Assembly (NCBI RefSeq): GCF_008087665.1
Contig: NZ_CP042912.1
Span: forward strand, 1,922,001 to 1,986,000
Reading direction: 5' to 3'
DNA from: Mariniblastus fucicola
GTDB taxonomy: Bacteria > Planctomycetota > Planctomycetia > Pirellulales > Pirellulaceae
Length of the DNA: 64,000 nucleotides
Part shown: in pieces, positions 9,048-17,833 of the stretch
Layout: the number at the start of each line of letters is the position of its first letter
Numbering within the stretch: position 1 is the first letter of the stretch
Program-made: the position numbers and the translations under genes
The notes under the pieces: model-generated
Databases searched by the model: none
The model's input: the letters and a program-made list of their open reading frames with translations, nothing else
What the model was told of the DNA's origin: nothing

Positions 9048-9503
9048 TCAGGCCGGTTCTGTCAGGATCTGAATCTGGTTCGTCAGCGTGCGATGCACCG
9101 GGCACATCGCCGCGATTTCCAGCATTCTCGCGCGTTGTGCTTCGGTCACGTCGCCTTCAATCGTCACCACGCGACGGATGCGATCGACTTTGTTTGGTTG
9201 ATCATCACACGTTTCACAGTCTTCCGAGTCAATGCGATCGTGCACCAGTTCAACACTCACCCGGTCCAGCGAAATGCCTTTCCGTTTGGCGTACATTCTC
9301 AGTGTCATCGAAGTGCATGCGCCTAACGCGCTCAACAGCAACTCGTACGGCGTCATCCCCAAATCAGCGCCGTCTACCGAAGCTGGCTCATCCGCGACGA
9401 TCGAATGCTTTCTGGCACTGATGTCCTGTGTGAAACTGCCATCTCGCTCGACGACGGAAACGCCGTGGCCTTCGTCTGCTGATTTTTGGTTGGCTTCGCT
9501 CAT
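9048..9503 (-). CDS. OsmC/Ohr-family peroxide-detoxifying protein
   Basis: A 151-residue protein, the usual OsmC length. It holds the two family cysteines: one in LSALGACTSMTL (about residue 62) and one in MCPVHRTL (about 134). These reduce organic hydroperoxides through a disulfide cycle. The motif TPYELLLSALGAC is diagnostic. A good Shine-Dalgarno (AGGGAG) precedes the ATG at 9503. A Cys-containing segment (CETCDD) is an added feature. It is the first of several peroxide and redox genes in the next 20 kb. Confidence 0.9.
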   Translation of the reverse strand: MSEANQKSADEGHGVSVVERDGSFTQDISARKHSIVADEPASVDGADLGMTPYELLLSALGACTSMTLRMYAKRKGISLDRVSVELVHDRIDSEDCETCDDQPNKVDRIRRVVTIEGDVTEAQRARMLEIAAMCPVHRTLTNQIQILTEPA

Positions 9504-9725
9504 GAAAACTCCCTGTTTTATCGTGGTTTGAAGGCTCTTTCGGCATAGTCGCCGTCTGGAACACCATTTGCAGAAGACGTTAGACGCGATTGCGGCTTAC
9601 GGGAAATCTGCGACTTCTTGAATTTGATCAATTTGAATTTTTGCCGTAATGCCGTCGGACTTCCACCGTCCAGATAGAAATCAATTCACTCACGATGCAG
9701 CCAACTTGCCGGAACAGGAAAAGCC

Positions 9726-10499
9726 ATGCCAGATGAAAACGAATCGAAGTCCGACAGCGGTCGCGGCATCTGGACCAAGCTCATCGTGCTTGGCATTGTC
9801 GTAAGCCTCGCGGCCGTCGTCTACTTCTTTTTCGGAGACATGCTTTCGCTGGACAGCCTCGCCGAACAGGAATCTCAGCTTCGCGACTTCCAAACCCAAC
9901 ACCCGGTGCTCGTTTTCGGAATTGCGTTTCTGATCTACGTGGCCGTGACCGGATTGTCGTTGCCAGGGGCCGCTGCACTGACGCTGCTGTACGGTTGGTA
10001 CTTCGGTTTGGTCCCCGGATTTCTGTTGGTCAGCTTTGCGTCGACGACCGGAGCCACCATTGCGTTTCTTTTTAGCCGATACCTTTTTCGAGACGCGATC
10101 CAAAACCGCTTCGGTGAGCGGCTGGAAAAGTTTAACGAATCGCTGGAACGTGAAGGCCCGTTCTTTCTGTTTACCCTGCGACTGATTCCAGCCGTCCCCT
10201 TCTTTGTCATCAACGCCGTGATGGGACTGACGCCGATCAAAACGCGAACGTTTTGGTGGGTCAGCCAACTGGGAATGTTGGCCGGCACGCTGGTCTATGT
10301 GTACGCCGGCTCGCGCGTCCCAAGTCTGTCCAAGCTGGCCGAAGAAGGCATCAACGCCGTGTTCTCGCCGACACAGATGGTGCAGATTGTCATTGCGTTG
10401 GCATTGCTGGGAGCTTTCCCGTTGATTGCTCGCTGGGTGATGAAAGCTTTCTTTCAAAAGTCGGCCGCCACGGACTCAGCAAACTCGGCAGTCACTTAA
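9726..10499 (+). CDS. TVP38/TMEM64 (VTT, DedA-like) membrane protein
   Basis: A 257-residue protein with an N-terminal membrane helix, then the VTT/SNARE-associated domain (about 60-235). The domain carries the conserved pattern around FLFTLRLIPAVPFFVINAVMGL and a glycine-rich re-entrant region (GLSLPGAAALTLLYGWYFG). The family takes part in membrane lipid homeostasis; some DedA-family members act as lipid scramblases or flippases. The disulfide oxidoreductase gene follows closely on the same strand. That pairing recurs in other bacteria and suggests co-expression. Confidence 0.88.
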   Translation: MPDENESKSDSGRGIWTKLIVLGIVVSLAAVVYFFFGDMLSLDSLAEQESQLRDFQTQHPVLVFGIAFLIYVAVTGLSLPGAAALTLLYGWYFGLVPGFLLVSFASTTGATIAFLFSRYLFRDAIQNRFGERLEKFNESLEREGPFFLFTLRLIPAVPFFVINAVMGLTPIKTRTFWWVSQLGMLAGTLVYVYAGSRVPSLSKLAEEGINAVFSPTQMVQIVIALALLGAFPLIARWVMKAFFQKSAATDSANSAVT

Positions 10500-10631
10500 G
10501 TGATTGCGACTTCCATCGGGAGACTCGCTCTGCATTACAATTCACCGAATGAAATCATGAAGACGGCCACGCCACAAACCAACAACCCGCCCGCGACAGG
10601 CTTTGCAAACCGCAACCGAAACGAAAAAACA

Positions 10632-12191
10632 ATGAACGAATCAACCATCATCCAGCTGCAGCCCCATGACGAACACAATCGCGAGCTCGAGTCCAATGTG
10701 CATCCGCCAGAATGGCAAAATCCGACTCCGGCAGACAACTATCACCTTGTCGTTATCGGTGCGGGGACGGCTGGGTTGGTGACTGCTGCTGGAGCTGCCG
10801 GGCTGGGCGCGCGAGTTGCTTTGATCGAGCGAGAGCTGATGGGCGGCGACTGTCTCAACGTTGGCTGCGTGCCATCGAAAGGCCTCATCGGCGCGGCCCG
10901 AGTTGCCGCCACCGTTCGCGACGCGGCTCCGTTTGGAGTCAACGTGCCCGAGGGTTCCGCGGTCGACTTTGGGAAAGCCATGGAGCGGATGAGAGAGAAA
11001 CGAGCTGGCATCAGCCACGTCGATTCGGCTCAGCGATTCAAGGATCTGGGCGTCGACGTCTTTCTCGGGCAAGGCAAATTTACGGACGACAATACCGTCA
11101 CCGTCACACGAAAAGATGGCTCAGTTTCGCAGCTGAAATTCAAGAAAGGCGTGATTGCGACAGGGGCTCGTGCTGCAGCGCCGCCGATCAAGGGACTCGA
11201 CAGCGTCGACTATTTGACCAACGAAAACCTGTTCTCGCTCACCGAGTTGCCGAAGCGATTCGGTATCGTTGGCAGCGGACCGATTGGAGCCGAGATGGCT
11301 CAATCGTTTGCCCGATTCGGCAGCGAAGTGTTCCTTTTCGAACGTGGTGATCACATTTTGACTCGGGAGGACGACGAGGCGGCTGCCGTGGTGCAGAACC
11401 AGTTTGAGAAAGACGGCGTCAACCTGATGCTGAACTCGAAAGACATGGAACTGGCGCCTGCGGCTGACGGAAAGATCAGCGTGAAAGTCACGCAGAACGG
11501 AACGCAATCGGAAACCGTCGTAGATCAGTTACTGGTCGCGGTCGGTCGAGCCCCCAACACGGACGGCTTGAATCTCGAAGGGGTCAACGTGGACTTCGAC
11601 AAGAAAGGCATCCAAGTCAACGACAACTTGCAAACGACCAACCCGCGGATCTACGCAGCGGGTGATATCTGCTCAAAATATCAGTTCACGCACGCGGCAG
11701 ACTTTCAGGCGCGGATCGTGATTCAGAACGCATTGTTTGCCGTCGGGCCGTTCGGCAAAAAGAAATCCAGCGACTTAATCATTCCGTGGGCGACTTATAC
11801 CTCTCCGGAAATTGCTCACGTTGGAATGTATCCGAAAGATGCGAAGGAAGCCGGGATCGAGATCGACACCTACACGCAGCAACTCGAACATGTCGATCGC
11901 GCGATTCTCGAAGGCAACGATGAAGGCTTTGTTAAAGTTCACACAAAAAAGGGCACTGACAAAATCGTTGGTGCGACGATCGTGGCGGAGAACGCCGGCG
12001 ACTTGATTTCCGAGATTACGGTCGCGATGCAGAACAAGATCGGCCTTGCGGGTATCGGTTCGACCATTCATCCCTATCCGACGCAAGCGGATGCCATTCG
12101 CAAACTCGGTGACCAGTTCAACAAAACGAAGCTGACTCCCTTTAGTGAAAAAATGCTTGGGTTGCTGCGGCGTCTGAACGTCGGAAAATAG
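10632..12191 (+). CDS. FAD-dependent pyridine nucleotide-disulfide oxidoreductase (mercuric-reductase-like)
   Basis: About 519 residues from the ATG at 10632. The frame is also open upstream, with an ATG at 10557 and a GTG at 10500. Seen in order: FAD-binding VVIGAGTAGLVTAAG, redox-active CLNVGC, NAD(P)-binding GPIGAEMAQSFARFG, the second FAD motif YAAGDI and the C-terminal HPYPTQAD dimer motif. It resembles MerA but lacks both the N-terminal metal-binding domain and the C-terminal Cys-Cys pair, so mercury reduction is not supported. It probably uses NAD(P)H to reduce a disulfide or another electron acceptor. Confidence 0.9.
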   Translation: MNESTIIQLQPHDEHNRELESNVHPPEWQNPTPADNYHLVVIGAGTAGLVTAAGAAGLGARVALIERELMGGDCLNVGCVPSKGLIGAARVAATVRDAAPFGVNVPEGSAVDFGKAMERMREKRAGISHVDSAQRFKDLGVDVFLGQGKFTDDNTVTVTRKDGSVSQLKFKKGVIATGARAAAPPIKGLDSVDYLTNENLFSLTELPKRFGIVGSGPIGAEMAQSFARFGSEVFLFERGDHILTREDDEAAAVVQNQFEKDGVNLMLNSKDMELAPAADGKISVKVTQNGTQSETVVDQLLVAVGRAPNTDGLNLEGVNVDFDKKGIQVNDNLQTTNPRIYAAGDICSKYQFTHAADFQARIVIQNALFAVGPFGKKKSSDLIIPWATYTSPEIAHVGMYPKDAKEAGIEIDTYTQQLEHVDRAILEGNDEGFVKVHTKKGTDKIVGATIVAENAGDLISEITVAMQNKIGLAGIGSTIHPYPTQADAIRKLGDQFNKTKLTPFSEKMLGLLRRLNVGK

Positions 12192-12405
12192 TTTCTGGCA
12201 CCAGGGGATCGCGGATCGAGAATCATTTTTTGTTTCTGCGTAAGGCCAGAGGGCGGGCATCGTCAAACTGACTTAAACGAGAACGCGTTGTCGTTAGTTC
12301 GCGTAGAGAGCTGACATTCATGAACCGGCGCTGGCAGAAAATGGACCCTTTCCTTGCTGCCGCGTCAAATTTGGACTGATTGGTCAAAACCAACCGGAGA
12401 ATACA

Positions 12406-12972
12406 ATGACAGACTTCCAACTACATAACGTCGAATCTGCTCCTGAAGCCAGCAAAGCTTCGCTTGAGGCCAGCCAAAAAGCCTACGGCGTCGTGCCGAA
12501 TCTTCATGCCGCGATGGCTGAGTCGCCAGCATTGCTAGAGGCCTACAAGACGATCGGCGGAATCTTTGGGAAGACCGAACTGAGCATGACCGAGCAACAG
12601 ATCGTTGCGATGACGAACAATCGGCTCAACGGGTGCACGTACTGCATGGCGGCTCACACGACGATCATGCAGGGCGCCAAGGTGCCCGAAGACGTGATCA
12701 CGTCTCTGCGTGAAGGAACACAGATCGCTGATCCGAAACTGGAAGCGTTGCGGCAGTTTGCGGAGAAAGTAAATCTCAAACGAGGCCACCTGGACGACGG
12801 CGACATTGAAGCCCTGATCGACGCGGGATACACAAAGCAGACTGTTCTGGAAGTGATCCTCGGTACGGCGTTCAAAGTCCTTTCTAACTACACAAACCAC
12901 GTCGTGCAAACTCCGCTCGATGACATGTTCGCGAAAAACGAGTGGGCTGGCGAGTCCCAACCGGCGAGCTAA
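12406..12972 (+). CDS. Carboxymuconolactone decarboxylase / AhpD-like alkylhydroperoxidase family protein
   Basis: A 188-residue helical protein with the AhpD active-site motif CTYCMAAH (CxxC then His). AhpD-type proteins use this cysteine pair to reduce peroxides or to re-reduce a peroxiredoxin. The flanking EQQIVAMTNNRLNGC segment is typical of the family. Start ATG at 12406. It lies between the disulfide oxidoreductase and an SDR gene on the same strand, which suits a thiol-based detoxification role. Confidence 0.9.
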   Translation: MTDFQLHNVESAPEASKASLEASQKAYGVVPNLHAAMAESPALLEAYKTIGGIFGKTELSMTEQQIVAMTNNRLNGCTYCMAAHTTIMQGAKVPEDVITSLREGTQIADPKLEALRQFAEKVNLKRGHLDDGDIEALIDAGYTKQTVLEVILGTAFKVLSNYTNHVVQTPLDDMFAKNEWAGESQPAS

Positions 12973-13062
12973 CACCGCGATAGATTTTGCCGGACGACGA
13001 TGTTCGGCAGAAAGTACTTCCATCGCGTTTTCCAAAAAGATTCAAATTTACAGGACAATCAG

Positions 13063-13812
13063 ATGACATTTGAAGCAAAAGATAAAACCGTTTTGGTTAC
13101 CGGAGCCAACCGTGGCATCGGAAAAGTAATCCTTGAAGAAGCATTGCAACGCGGTGCAACGAAAGTCTATGCGGCTGTTCGCGATCTCGATTCGGCAAAG
13201 CCACTCGTTGAAGCTCACGGCGACCGTGTCGTTCCTGTTCGGCTGGACCTGAATGACCCTGCGTCGATTACCGCGGCGGCTGAGTTGGCGAATGACGTCG
13301 ATGTGGTCGTCAACAACGCGGGCGTTTTGAAACAAAGCGAAGCGACCAGTGACGATGCGATTGAGTCGTTGAAGTTTGAAATGGATGTCAACGTTTACGG
13401 TTTGATCCGTGTCGCCCAGGCGTTTGCTCCCGCACTAAAATCCAATGGCGGCGGGGCATTGGTGCAGCTCAACAGCGTCGCGTCGGTCAAGACGTTCGCG
13501 AACATGGCGACGTACTGTGCGTCCAAGGCGGCCAGCTACTCAATCACGCAGGGATTGCGAGACTCATTGCGTGAACAGGGGACGTTGGTTGTGAGTGTTC
13601 ATCCGGGGCCGATTCAAACCGACATGGGCCATGACGCTGGCTTTCAGGATATCGCCGAGTCACCAACATTGGTCGCGAGCGCAATCTTTGACGCGATCGC
13701 GAATGGACAATTTCACGTCTGGCCGGATTCAATGGCTCAGCAAGTCGGCGGCGCTTACCAAAGCTTTGCCGAGAACGTCGTAGAGGCGAACATGGAAGAG
13801 AGCGTCGCGTAG
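13063..13812 (+). CDS. Short-chain dehydrogenase/reductase (SDR)
   Basis: A 249-residue classical SDR. It has the nucleotide motif TGANRGIGK near the N-terminus, VNNAG, a catalytic Ser in LNSVAS and YCASK (YxxxK). The ATG at 13063 is preferred over the in-frame ATG at 13000 because family members start about six residues before the strand leading into TGANRGIG. It would reduce or oxidise an alcohol/carbonyl with NAD(P)H; the substrate is unknown. A good intrinsic terminator follows. Confidence 0.9.
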   Translation: MTFEAKDKTVLVTGANRGIGKVILEEALQRGATKVYAAVRDLDSAKPLVEAHGDRVVPVRLDLNDPASITAAAELANDVDVVVNNAGVLKQSEATSDDAIESLKFEMDVNVYGLIRVAQAFAPALKSNGGGALVQLNSVASVKTFANMATYCASKAASYSITQGLRDSLREQGTLVVSVHPGPIQTDMGHDAGFQDIAESPTLVASAIFDAIANGQFHVWPDSMAQQVGGAYQSFAENVVEANMEESVA

Positions 13813-13820
13813 CGTTGGGG

Positions 13821-13859
13821 CCGGCACGCGGCGGAATCTGCGTGCTGGTGCGTTTTTTT
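13821..13859 (+). terminator. Rho-independent terminator after the SDR gene
   Basis: A 9-bp stem (CCGGCACGC at 13821-13829 with GCGTGCTGG at 13840-13848, one G-T wobble) and a 10-nt loop are followed by seven T at 13853-13859. It separates the SDR gene from the HAD-peroxiredoxin gene. Confidence 0.7.
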
Positions 13860-13893
13860 ATTTGTAAACTTTAACAACCTCAGTGGGATAACA

Positions 13894-15378
13894 ATGAGAA
13901 ACCTTCGATTAACTTTGGCGTGGGCCGCAGCTCTTTTGGTTGCCGTTTCGCCGCTGGTCAACGCTCAAACAACTTCAGAGAAGAATCTTAAATCTGACAA
14001 GAAAGCCGCGATGTCAAAGGAAACGCTGCCGCGCCCGAAAGTTATCATCTTTGATGTCAATGAAACGCTGCTCGATCTGGCTCCATTGAAATCGTCAGTC
14101 GGCAAAGCGCTCAACGGTCGAGAAGACTTGCTGCCGCTGTGGTTTTCTACCATGGTGCACTACTCGTTGGTGGAAACATTGAGCGATGATTATCACAGTT
14201 TTGGGGAAATCGGAACCGCAGCACTGATGATGGTCGCCGAAACGCAAGGCATCGAGCTGTCCTACGACGATGCCAAAACTGCAATCGTTACGCCACTGCG
14301 TTCTTTGCCGCCGCATGCGGACGTGATCGAAGCACTCAAGGCATTGAAGGCCGATGGATACAAGATCGTCAGTCTGACGAACTCGTCGTCTGTTGGCGTG
14401 GAGACTCAGTTCAAGAACGCGGGACTGACTGAATTTTTTGAAAAACGATACAGCGTTGACAGCGTCAAAAAATTCAAGCCGCATCCTGAGACCTACAAGA
14501 TGGCGTTGGCCGACCTTGGGGTGAAGCCGGAAGAAGCCTTGATGGTCGCGGCTCACGCCTGGGACATCGCAGGAGCCGACAACGTCGGACTGCAAACTGC
14601 ATTCGTGGCGCGTCCGGGAAAGACACTCTATCCAAACGCCGACAAACCAGACTATGTCGTCAATGATCTTTCAGAGCTGGTGAAACATCTGGCTGCAACG
14701 AAGACTGCTCAGGCCGATACGGAGTCAGACAAAACGCTTGCTGAGCAGCTTGCTGCCCAAGCCGCGAAGAGCGCAAAACGATTTCCGGAATCAGTGCGAA
14801 AGGTTTACGCCGAAGGCATTGAAACCGTCCGCGCGACTCAAATCGAAGAATCAGCCAAGCAGGTGGGCGACGCCGCGATTGACGCCGAGCTTACGAACTG
14901 GAATGGCGAAACGGTAAAGCTCAGCGAACTGTGGAGCGAAGGGCCGGTCGTGTTGATGTGGTATCGCGGCGGTTGGTGTCCGTACTGCAACATTCAACTG
15001 CGTGCGATGCAGCAGAACCTGGACAAGATCGAGAACGCGGGAGCACGTCTGGTTGTGTTGACTCCGGAACTTCCTGAGAAAGCCAAGGAAACCGCTGCGA
15101 CCAACAATCTGGACATCGTCGCCCTGCACGACAATGGCAGCGCGGTGGCTCGCAAGTACGGCATTCTGTTCAAGCTGCCCGCCGCGATCGTTCCGTCGTA
15201 TCGCGACAAGCTAAAACTGCCCGAGTACAACGGCAACGATGCGATGGAACTGCCGCTGTCGGCGACGTATGTGATCGACAAGTCCGGCACCATCACGTAC
15301 GCCTTCCTTGACGCGGACTATAAGAAACGAGCCGAACCAGCGGACGTTATTGAAGCTGTAAAAGCTGCCGCGAAGTAA
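13894..15378 (+). CDS. Secreted fusion of a haloacid-dehalogenase-type hydrolase and a peroxiredoxin-like domain
   Basis: A 494-residue protein. A signal peptide (residues 1-24, LVNA-Q cleavage) is followed by an L-2-haloacid-dehalogenase (type II HAD) domain at about 48-268: nucleophile Asp54 in FDVNETLLD, SLTNSSS, the lysine of KKFKPHP and AHAWDIAGADN. After an alanine-rich linker (270-320) comes a peroxiredoxin-like (PRX_like2) domain at about 325-494 with WCPYC (Cys362, Cys365). A similar stand-alone peroxiredoxin is encoded at 24231-24902. The fusion would combine dehalogenation or phosphate-ester hydrolysis with thiol redox chemistry outside the cytoplasm. The substrate is unknown. Confidence 0.88.
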   Translation: MRNLRLTLAWAAALLVAVSPLVNAQTTSEKNLKSDKKAAMSKETLPRPKVIIFDVNETLLDLAPLKSSVGKALNGREDLLPLWFSTMVHYSLVETLSDDYHSFGEIGTAALMMVAETQGIELSYDDAKTAIVTPLRSLPPHADVIEALKALKADGYKIVSLTNSSSVGVETQFKNAGLTEFFEKRYSVDSVKKFKPHPETYKMALADLGVKPEEALMVAAHAWDIAGADNVGLQTAFVARPGKTLYPNADKPDYVVNDLSELVKHLAATKTAQADTESDKTLAEQLAAQAAKSAKRFPESVRKVYAEGIETVRATQIEESAKQVGDAAIDAELTNWNGETVKLSELWSEGPVVLMWYRGGWCPYCNIQLRAMQQNLDKIENAGARLVVLTPELPEKAKETAATNNLDIVALHDNGSAVARKYGILFKLPAAIVPSYRDKLKLPEYNGNDAMELPLSATYVIDKSGTITYAFLDADYKKRAEPADVIEAVKAAAK

Positions 15379-15397
15379 GCGACCTGATGAATCGAAA

Positions 15398-15426
15398 GAT
15401 GCCCACGCTCGAAAGGGCGTGGCATC
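15398..15426 (+). terminator. Hairpin after the HAD-peroxiredoxin gene
   Basis: GATGCCCACGC pairs with GCGTGGCATC (one bulged C) about 20 nt after the stop codon at 15378. There is no T-run, so it is a candidate terminator or 3'-end stabiliser only. Confidence 0.35.
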
Positions 15427-15623
15427 TCGTCGGTTTGGTTGAGGCGTTTGAAGTCGCGACAAAAAAGCTCTGAAGAAGACGAGTTGATTCAACAGAAATC
15501 AAACGATCGTCGCGATAGAACGATCCGCTCCAGCCAATCGTCAACAAACGCCGCGAACAATCGTTCAAGTGCCTCGATCTCGAATTGGATCCATCAGGAA
15601 GCACGTGTAGCTTTGTTGCAAGT

Positions 15624-15869
15624 TCAGGATTTCAACCATATCCGAACCGCAATTGTGGTCATTGTCACCGCGAGCACGAGCATTCCTAACCCCAGTGGCA
15701 CGACGAGGTGCGAGAGGTGAGCGCGTGAACCGCCCAGAGCCCAAGTCGTACCAATAAACAGAGTTGGCAACGACGCGAGGAAGAGTCCGGCCGCGCAACC
15801 GATGCCCGTCCTTGAAACGCTTTTTGGTTTCGCTTTCTCGGGAGGTGCTTTGAAAGGATTGTCAGTCAT
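15624..15869 (-). CDS. Small two-helix membrane protein, unknown function
   Basis: About 81 residues from the ATG at 15869, which has an AGGA Shine-Dalgarno upstream. A longer in-frame start at 15998 would overlap the neighbouring gene. The hydrophilic N-terminus begins MTDNPFKAP, a start I associate with small planctomycete membrane proteins. Two hydrophobic helices follow (about 28-48 and 56-76). No family is recognised. Confidence 0.55.
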   Translation of the reverse strand: MTDNPFKAPPEKAKPKSVSRTGIGCAAGLFLASLPTLFIGTTWALGGSRAHLSHLVVPLGLGMLVLAVTMTTIAVRIWLKS

Positions 15870-15939
15870 GGGGGTGTCCTGATTAACGTCCACAATCTGC
15901 TGTTCGCGACTTTCGATGGCTTGCAGCCTTTGCGATTCA

Positions 15940-16476
15940 CTACCTGTCGTTTGCGTCAACGGCGTTGAAGTCCCATGCGATACTTGAATCTTCTTCAAGT
16001 GTAACGATACCCTTTGCGTTTAGTTGCGGATGGATTGAACTCGAAAAATCCAGTTCTGTTCCGTTCTCGATAATGTGGCAGGAAAAGTCAATTTCTAAAG
16101 CACTCGGACCGAGCCTGACAAGTTCGACGCCAAGCAAAACTGATCCCAAATCCCCACAGGTGATTGAGTGAGCACCATGCATGGTCGAATTGCTGCTTGG
16201 GTCAGTATTCGATCCGTCATAAATACAAAAGTACTCTCGCCACATGTGACGTTCAGCACTGGTTTTCAAACAGGAAATGCTCAAAACGAATTCGGCCTCT
16301 TCTTTCTCACATGGAACAAGGTCCCCGGCGGCAAATTCTGCGAGTGATGTTTCATAAATTTCAATCGGAGCAAACGTCGGCTTAGAAACCGGCTTAAGCA
16401 TGTACCCAGCCAGGAAAACGCTGACTAACGTTGTAAGCATTGCAAGAAGTTTGATTGAAATTCGAAGGCGATTCAT
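15940..16476 (-). CDS. Hypothetical membrane-anchored or secreted protein
   Basis: A 178-residue protein with an N-terminal hydrophobic helix (about 10-28), probably an uncleaved anchor or signal peptide. A beta-rich acidic domain with five or so cysteines follows (SISCLKTS, FCIYDG, SITCGD, DFSCHI). No known family is recognised. It lies 70 bp upstream of the small two-helix protein on the same strand, so the two may be co-transcribed. Confidence 0.5.
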   Translation of the reverse strand: MNRLRISIKLLAMLTTLVSVFLAGYMLKPVSKPTFAPIEIYETSLAEFAAGDLVPCEKEEAEFVLSISCLKTSAERHMWREYFCIYDGSNTDPSSNSTMHGAHSITCGDLGSVLLGVELVRLGPSALEIDFSCHIIENGTELDFSSSIHPQLNAKGIVTLEEDSSIAWDFNAVDANDR

Positions 16477-16565
16477 TGGCAGGATTGGCCCATCAGAACG
16501 GGGAGTGCAGATTGGAAAACGCTGGTGTCGGACAACGACAGTCGTACTTCGTGTATCTCAGGTTG

Positions 16566-17165
16566 CTACGTGGTTTCTGAATCCTCACTGATCGATCGAA
16601 TTTGCATCGATACGAGTTTTCCATTTTCCAACATCCGCGTCCCGATTTGGACGAACCCGGCATTCCTGTGAAAGCGAAGGGACTGATGATTGGGCGGGTT
16701 GAGGTTCATTTCGGCACAAACTGTAAGCAGTCGCGATCGTACCGCCCAGTCATGGATTTGCGAATAGAGCAAACGACCGACACCCATGCCGCGACAGCGA
16801 TCTGACACCACGACGCGATCGACGTACAGGAATCGTTTGAGTCGCTCTGAGAACCAATCGTAGTTGCCGTTGTCATAGCTGCTGTCACTGGCGATCCCCA
16901 TCACGAATGCCACAACGTCGCCGTTAACTTGCGCGATCAGCTTCAAGTCGCTGAGTGCATACAGAACCTTGAATCGGTCTATGTCCATTGGGCTAGTGGT
17001 ATGCACCACGGCCTCGTTGAGTGCGATGACATCTGAAGCATCTTCTGGAGTCATGTCTCGGATTGTGAGATTGTTCAAACGGGATTCCTCAACAAACAAC
17101 TTCCTCGATAGCCAAACGAAACAGGCAATGTTAATCAACAACGAAATTGCCAGACTAAAAAACAA
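16566..17165 (-). CDS. GNAT-family N-acetyltransferase with N-terminal membrane helix
   Basis: A 199-residue protein. Residues about 1-22 form a hydrophobic helix. From LTIRDMTPEDA (about 33) to the end it is a GNAT fold with the acetyl-CoA loop CRGMGVGRLLY (R/QxxGxG/A) and the terminal NAGFVQIG motif. It would transfer an acetyl group to an amine; the acceptor is unknown. The start at 17165 keeps the helix. A start just before LTIRDM would give a soluble enzyme of normal GNAT length, so the helix is uncertain. Confidence 0.8.
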   Translation of the reverse strand: MFFSLAISLLINIACFVWLSRKLFVEESRLNNLTIRDMTPEDASDVIALNEAVVHTTSPMDIDRFKVLYALSDLKLIAQVNGDVVAFVMGIASDSSYDNGNYDWFSERLKRFLYVDRVVVSDRCRGMGVGRLLYSQIHDWAVRSRLLTVCAEMNLNPPNHQSLRFHRNAGFVQIGTRMLENGKLVSMQIRSISEDSETT

Positions 17166-17472
17166 TCCTCATCGCAGCCAACCTAAGTCTACACGCGCGA
17201 CCATCCCTCGTGGCAATTCCCTCGACCCGTCTGATTGGGACGTTGTTCAAGTGGTTTTGCAGGATCACAATTCCGCAGGCGGCCAGTGGAGAGTCACACC
17301 GGGGGAAGCGTTTGGTGTTTCAACCGCGAATGCACGCCAATAGTGTTTGCCAAGATAACCAGTTTGGCTCCTGACACGGTTCCCATGTAAGGTCCGCGGT
17401 ACCTTTTCTCGTCCGCGCGGTACCTTTTCTCGTCTCTAGTCGCTGTTCAATCTAGTTTTGTGAGAACCAATC
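17166..17472. other. Intergenic stretch between the GNAT gene and the interrupted gene
   Basis: This 307-bp stretch carries no convincing gene. Its only notable content is the pair of GGTACC-centred repeats near its right end. An open plus-strand frame here (to 17343) is mostly the antisense shadow of the GNAT gene. Confidence 0.4.
17391..17433. repeat. Two copies of a GGTACC-centred short repeat
   Basis: Two direct copies of CGCGGTACCTTTTCTCGTC-like sequence lie just upstream of the interrupted gene. Related copies in both orientations lie just after it (19151-19215), so the gene is bracketed by members of this repeat. Confidence 0.6.
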
Positions 17473-17833
17473 ATGACAAGTTTCAACACAATTGCTTCAG
17501 TCGCTCTTTTTTTCATTCTGATGTTCTTACAACTTGCCAACGGACAAGAAGGACTGCCGGAAGGCACTATCGCCTTGCCCACGGTTGATAGTCAAGGGAA
17601 TGTAGTCACCGTCTCTGGAATAACGTTCGACAAGGAAGGTGCACGCCCATCATATGAGCTTGGGCTTGGGTCAGAGGTGTTTGGCGTCAGAGTATCTAAA
17701 GGCCCGAGCGAAGTGGCACCAGCGCCACTCATAAACCTGATGAATCACCTAAGCATTAAGAAAGAGCTAGAGCTTACGGATGAGCAACAAGAAGCAGTGA
17801 GCAAAATTCGACTGGAAGGTCAAAAGGCACTAA

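Noticed and set aside
10632-12191. Mercuric reductase (merA)
   Set aside because: The core fold matches, but the C-terminal Cys-Cys pair and the N-terminal metal-binding domain are missing, and no other mer gene is nearby.
16969-17343. Plus-strand gene of 124 codons
   Set aside because: Most of it is antisense to the GNAT gene and the remainder has no recognisable feature.
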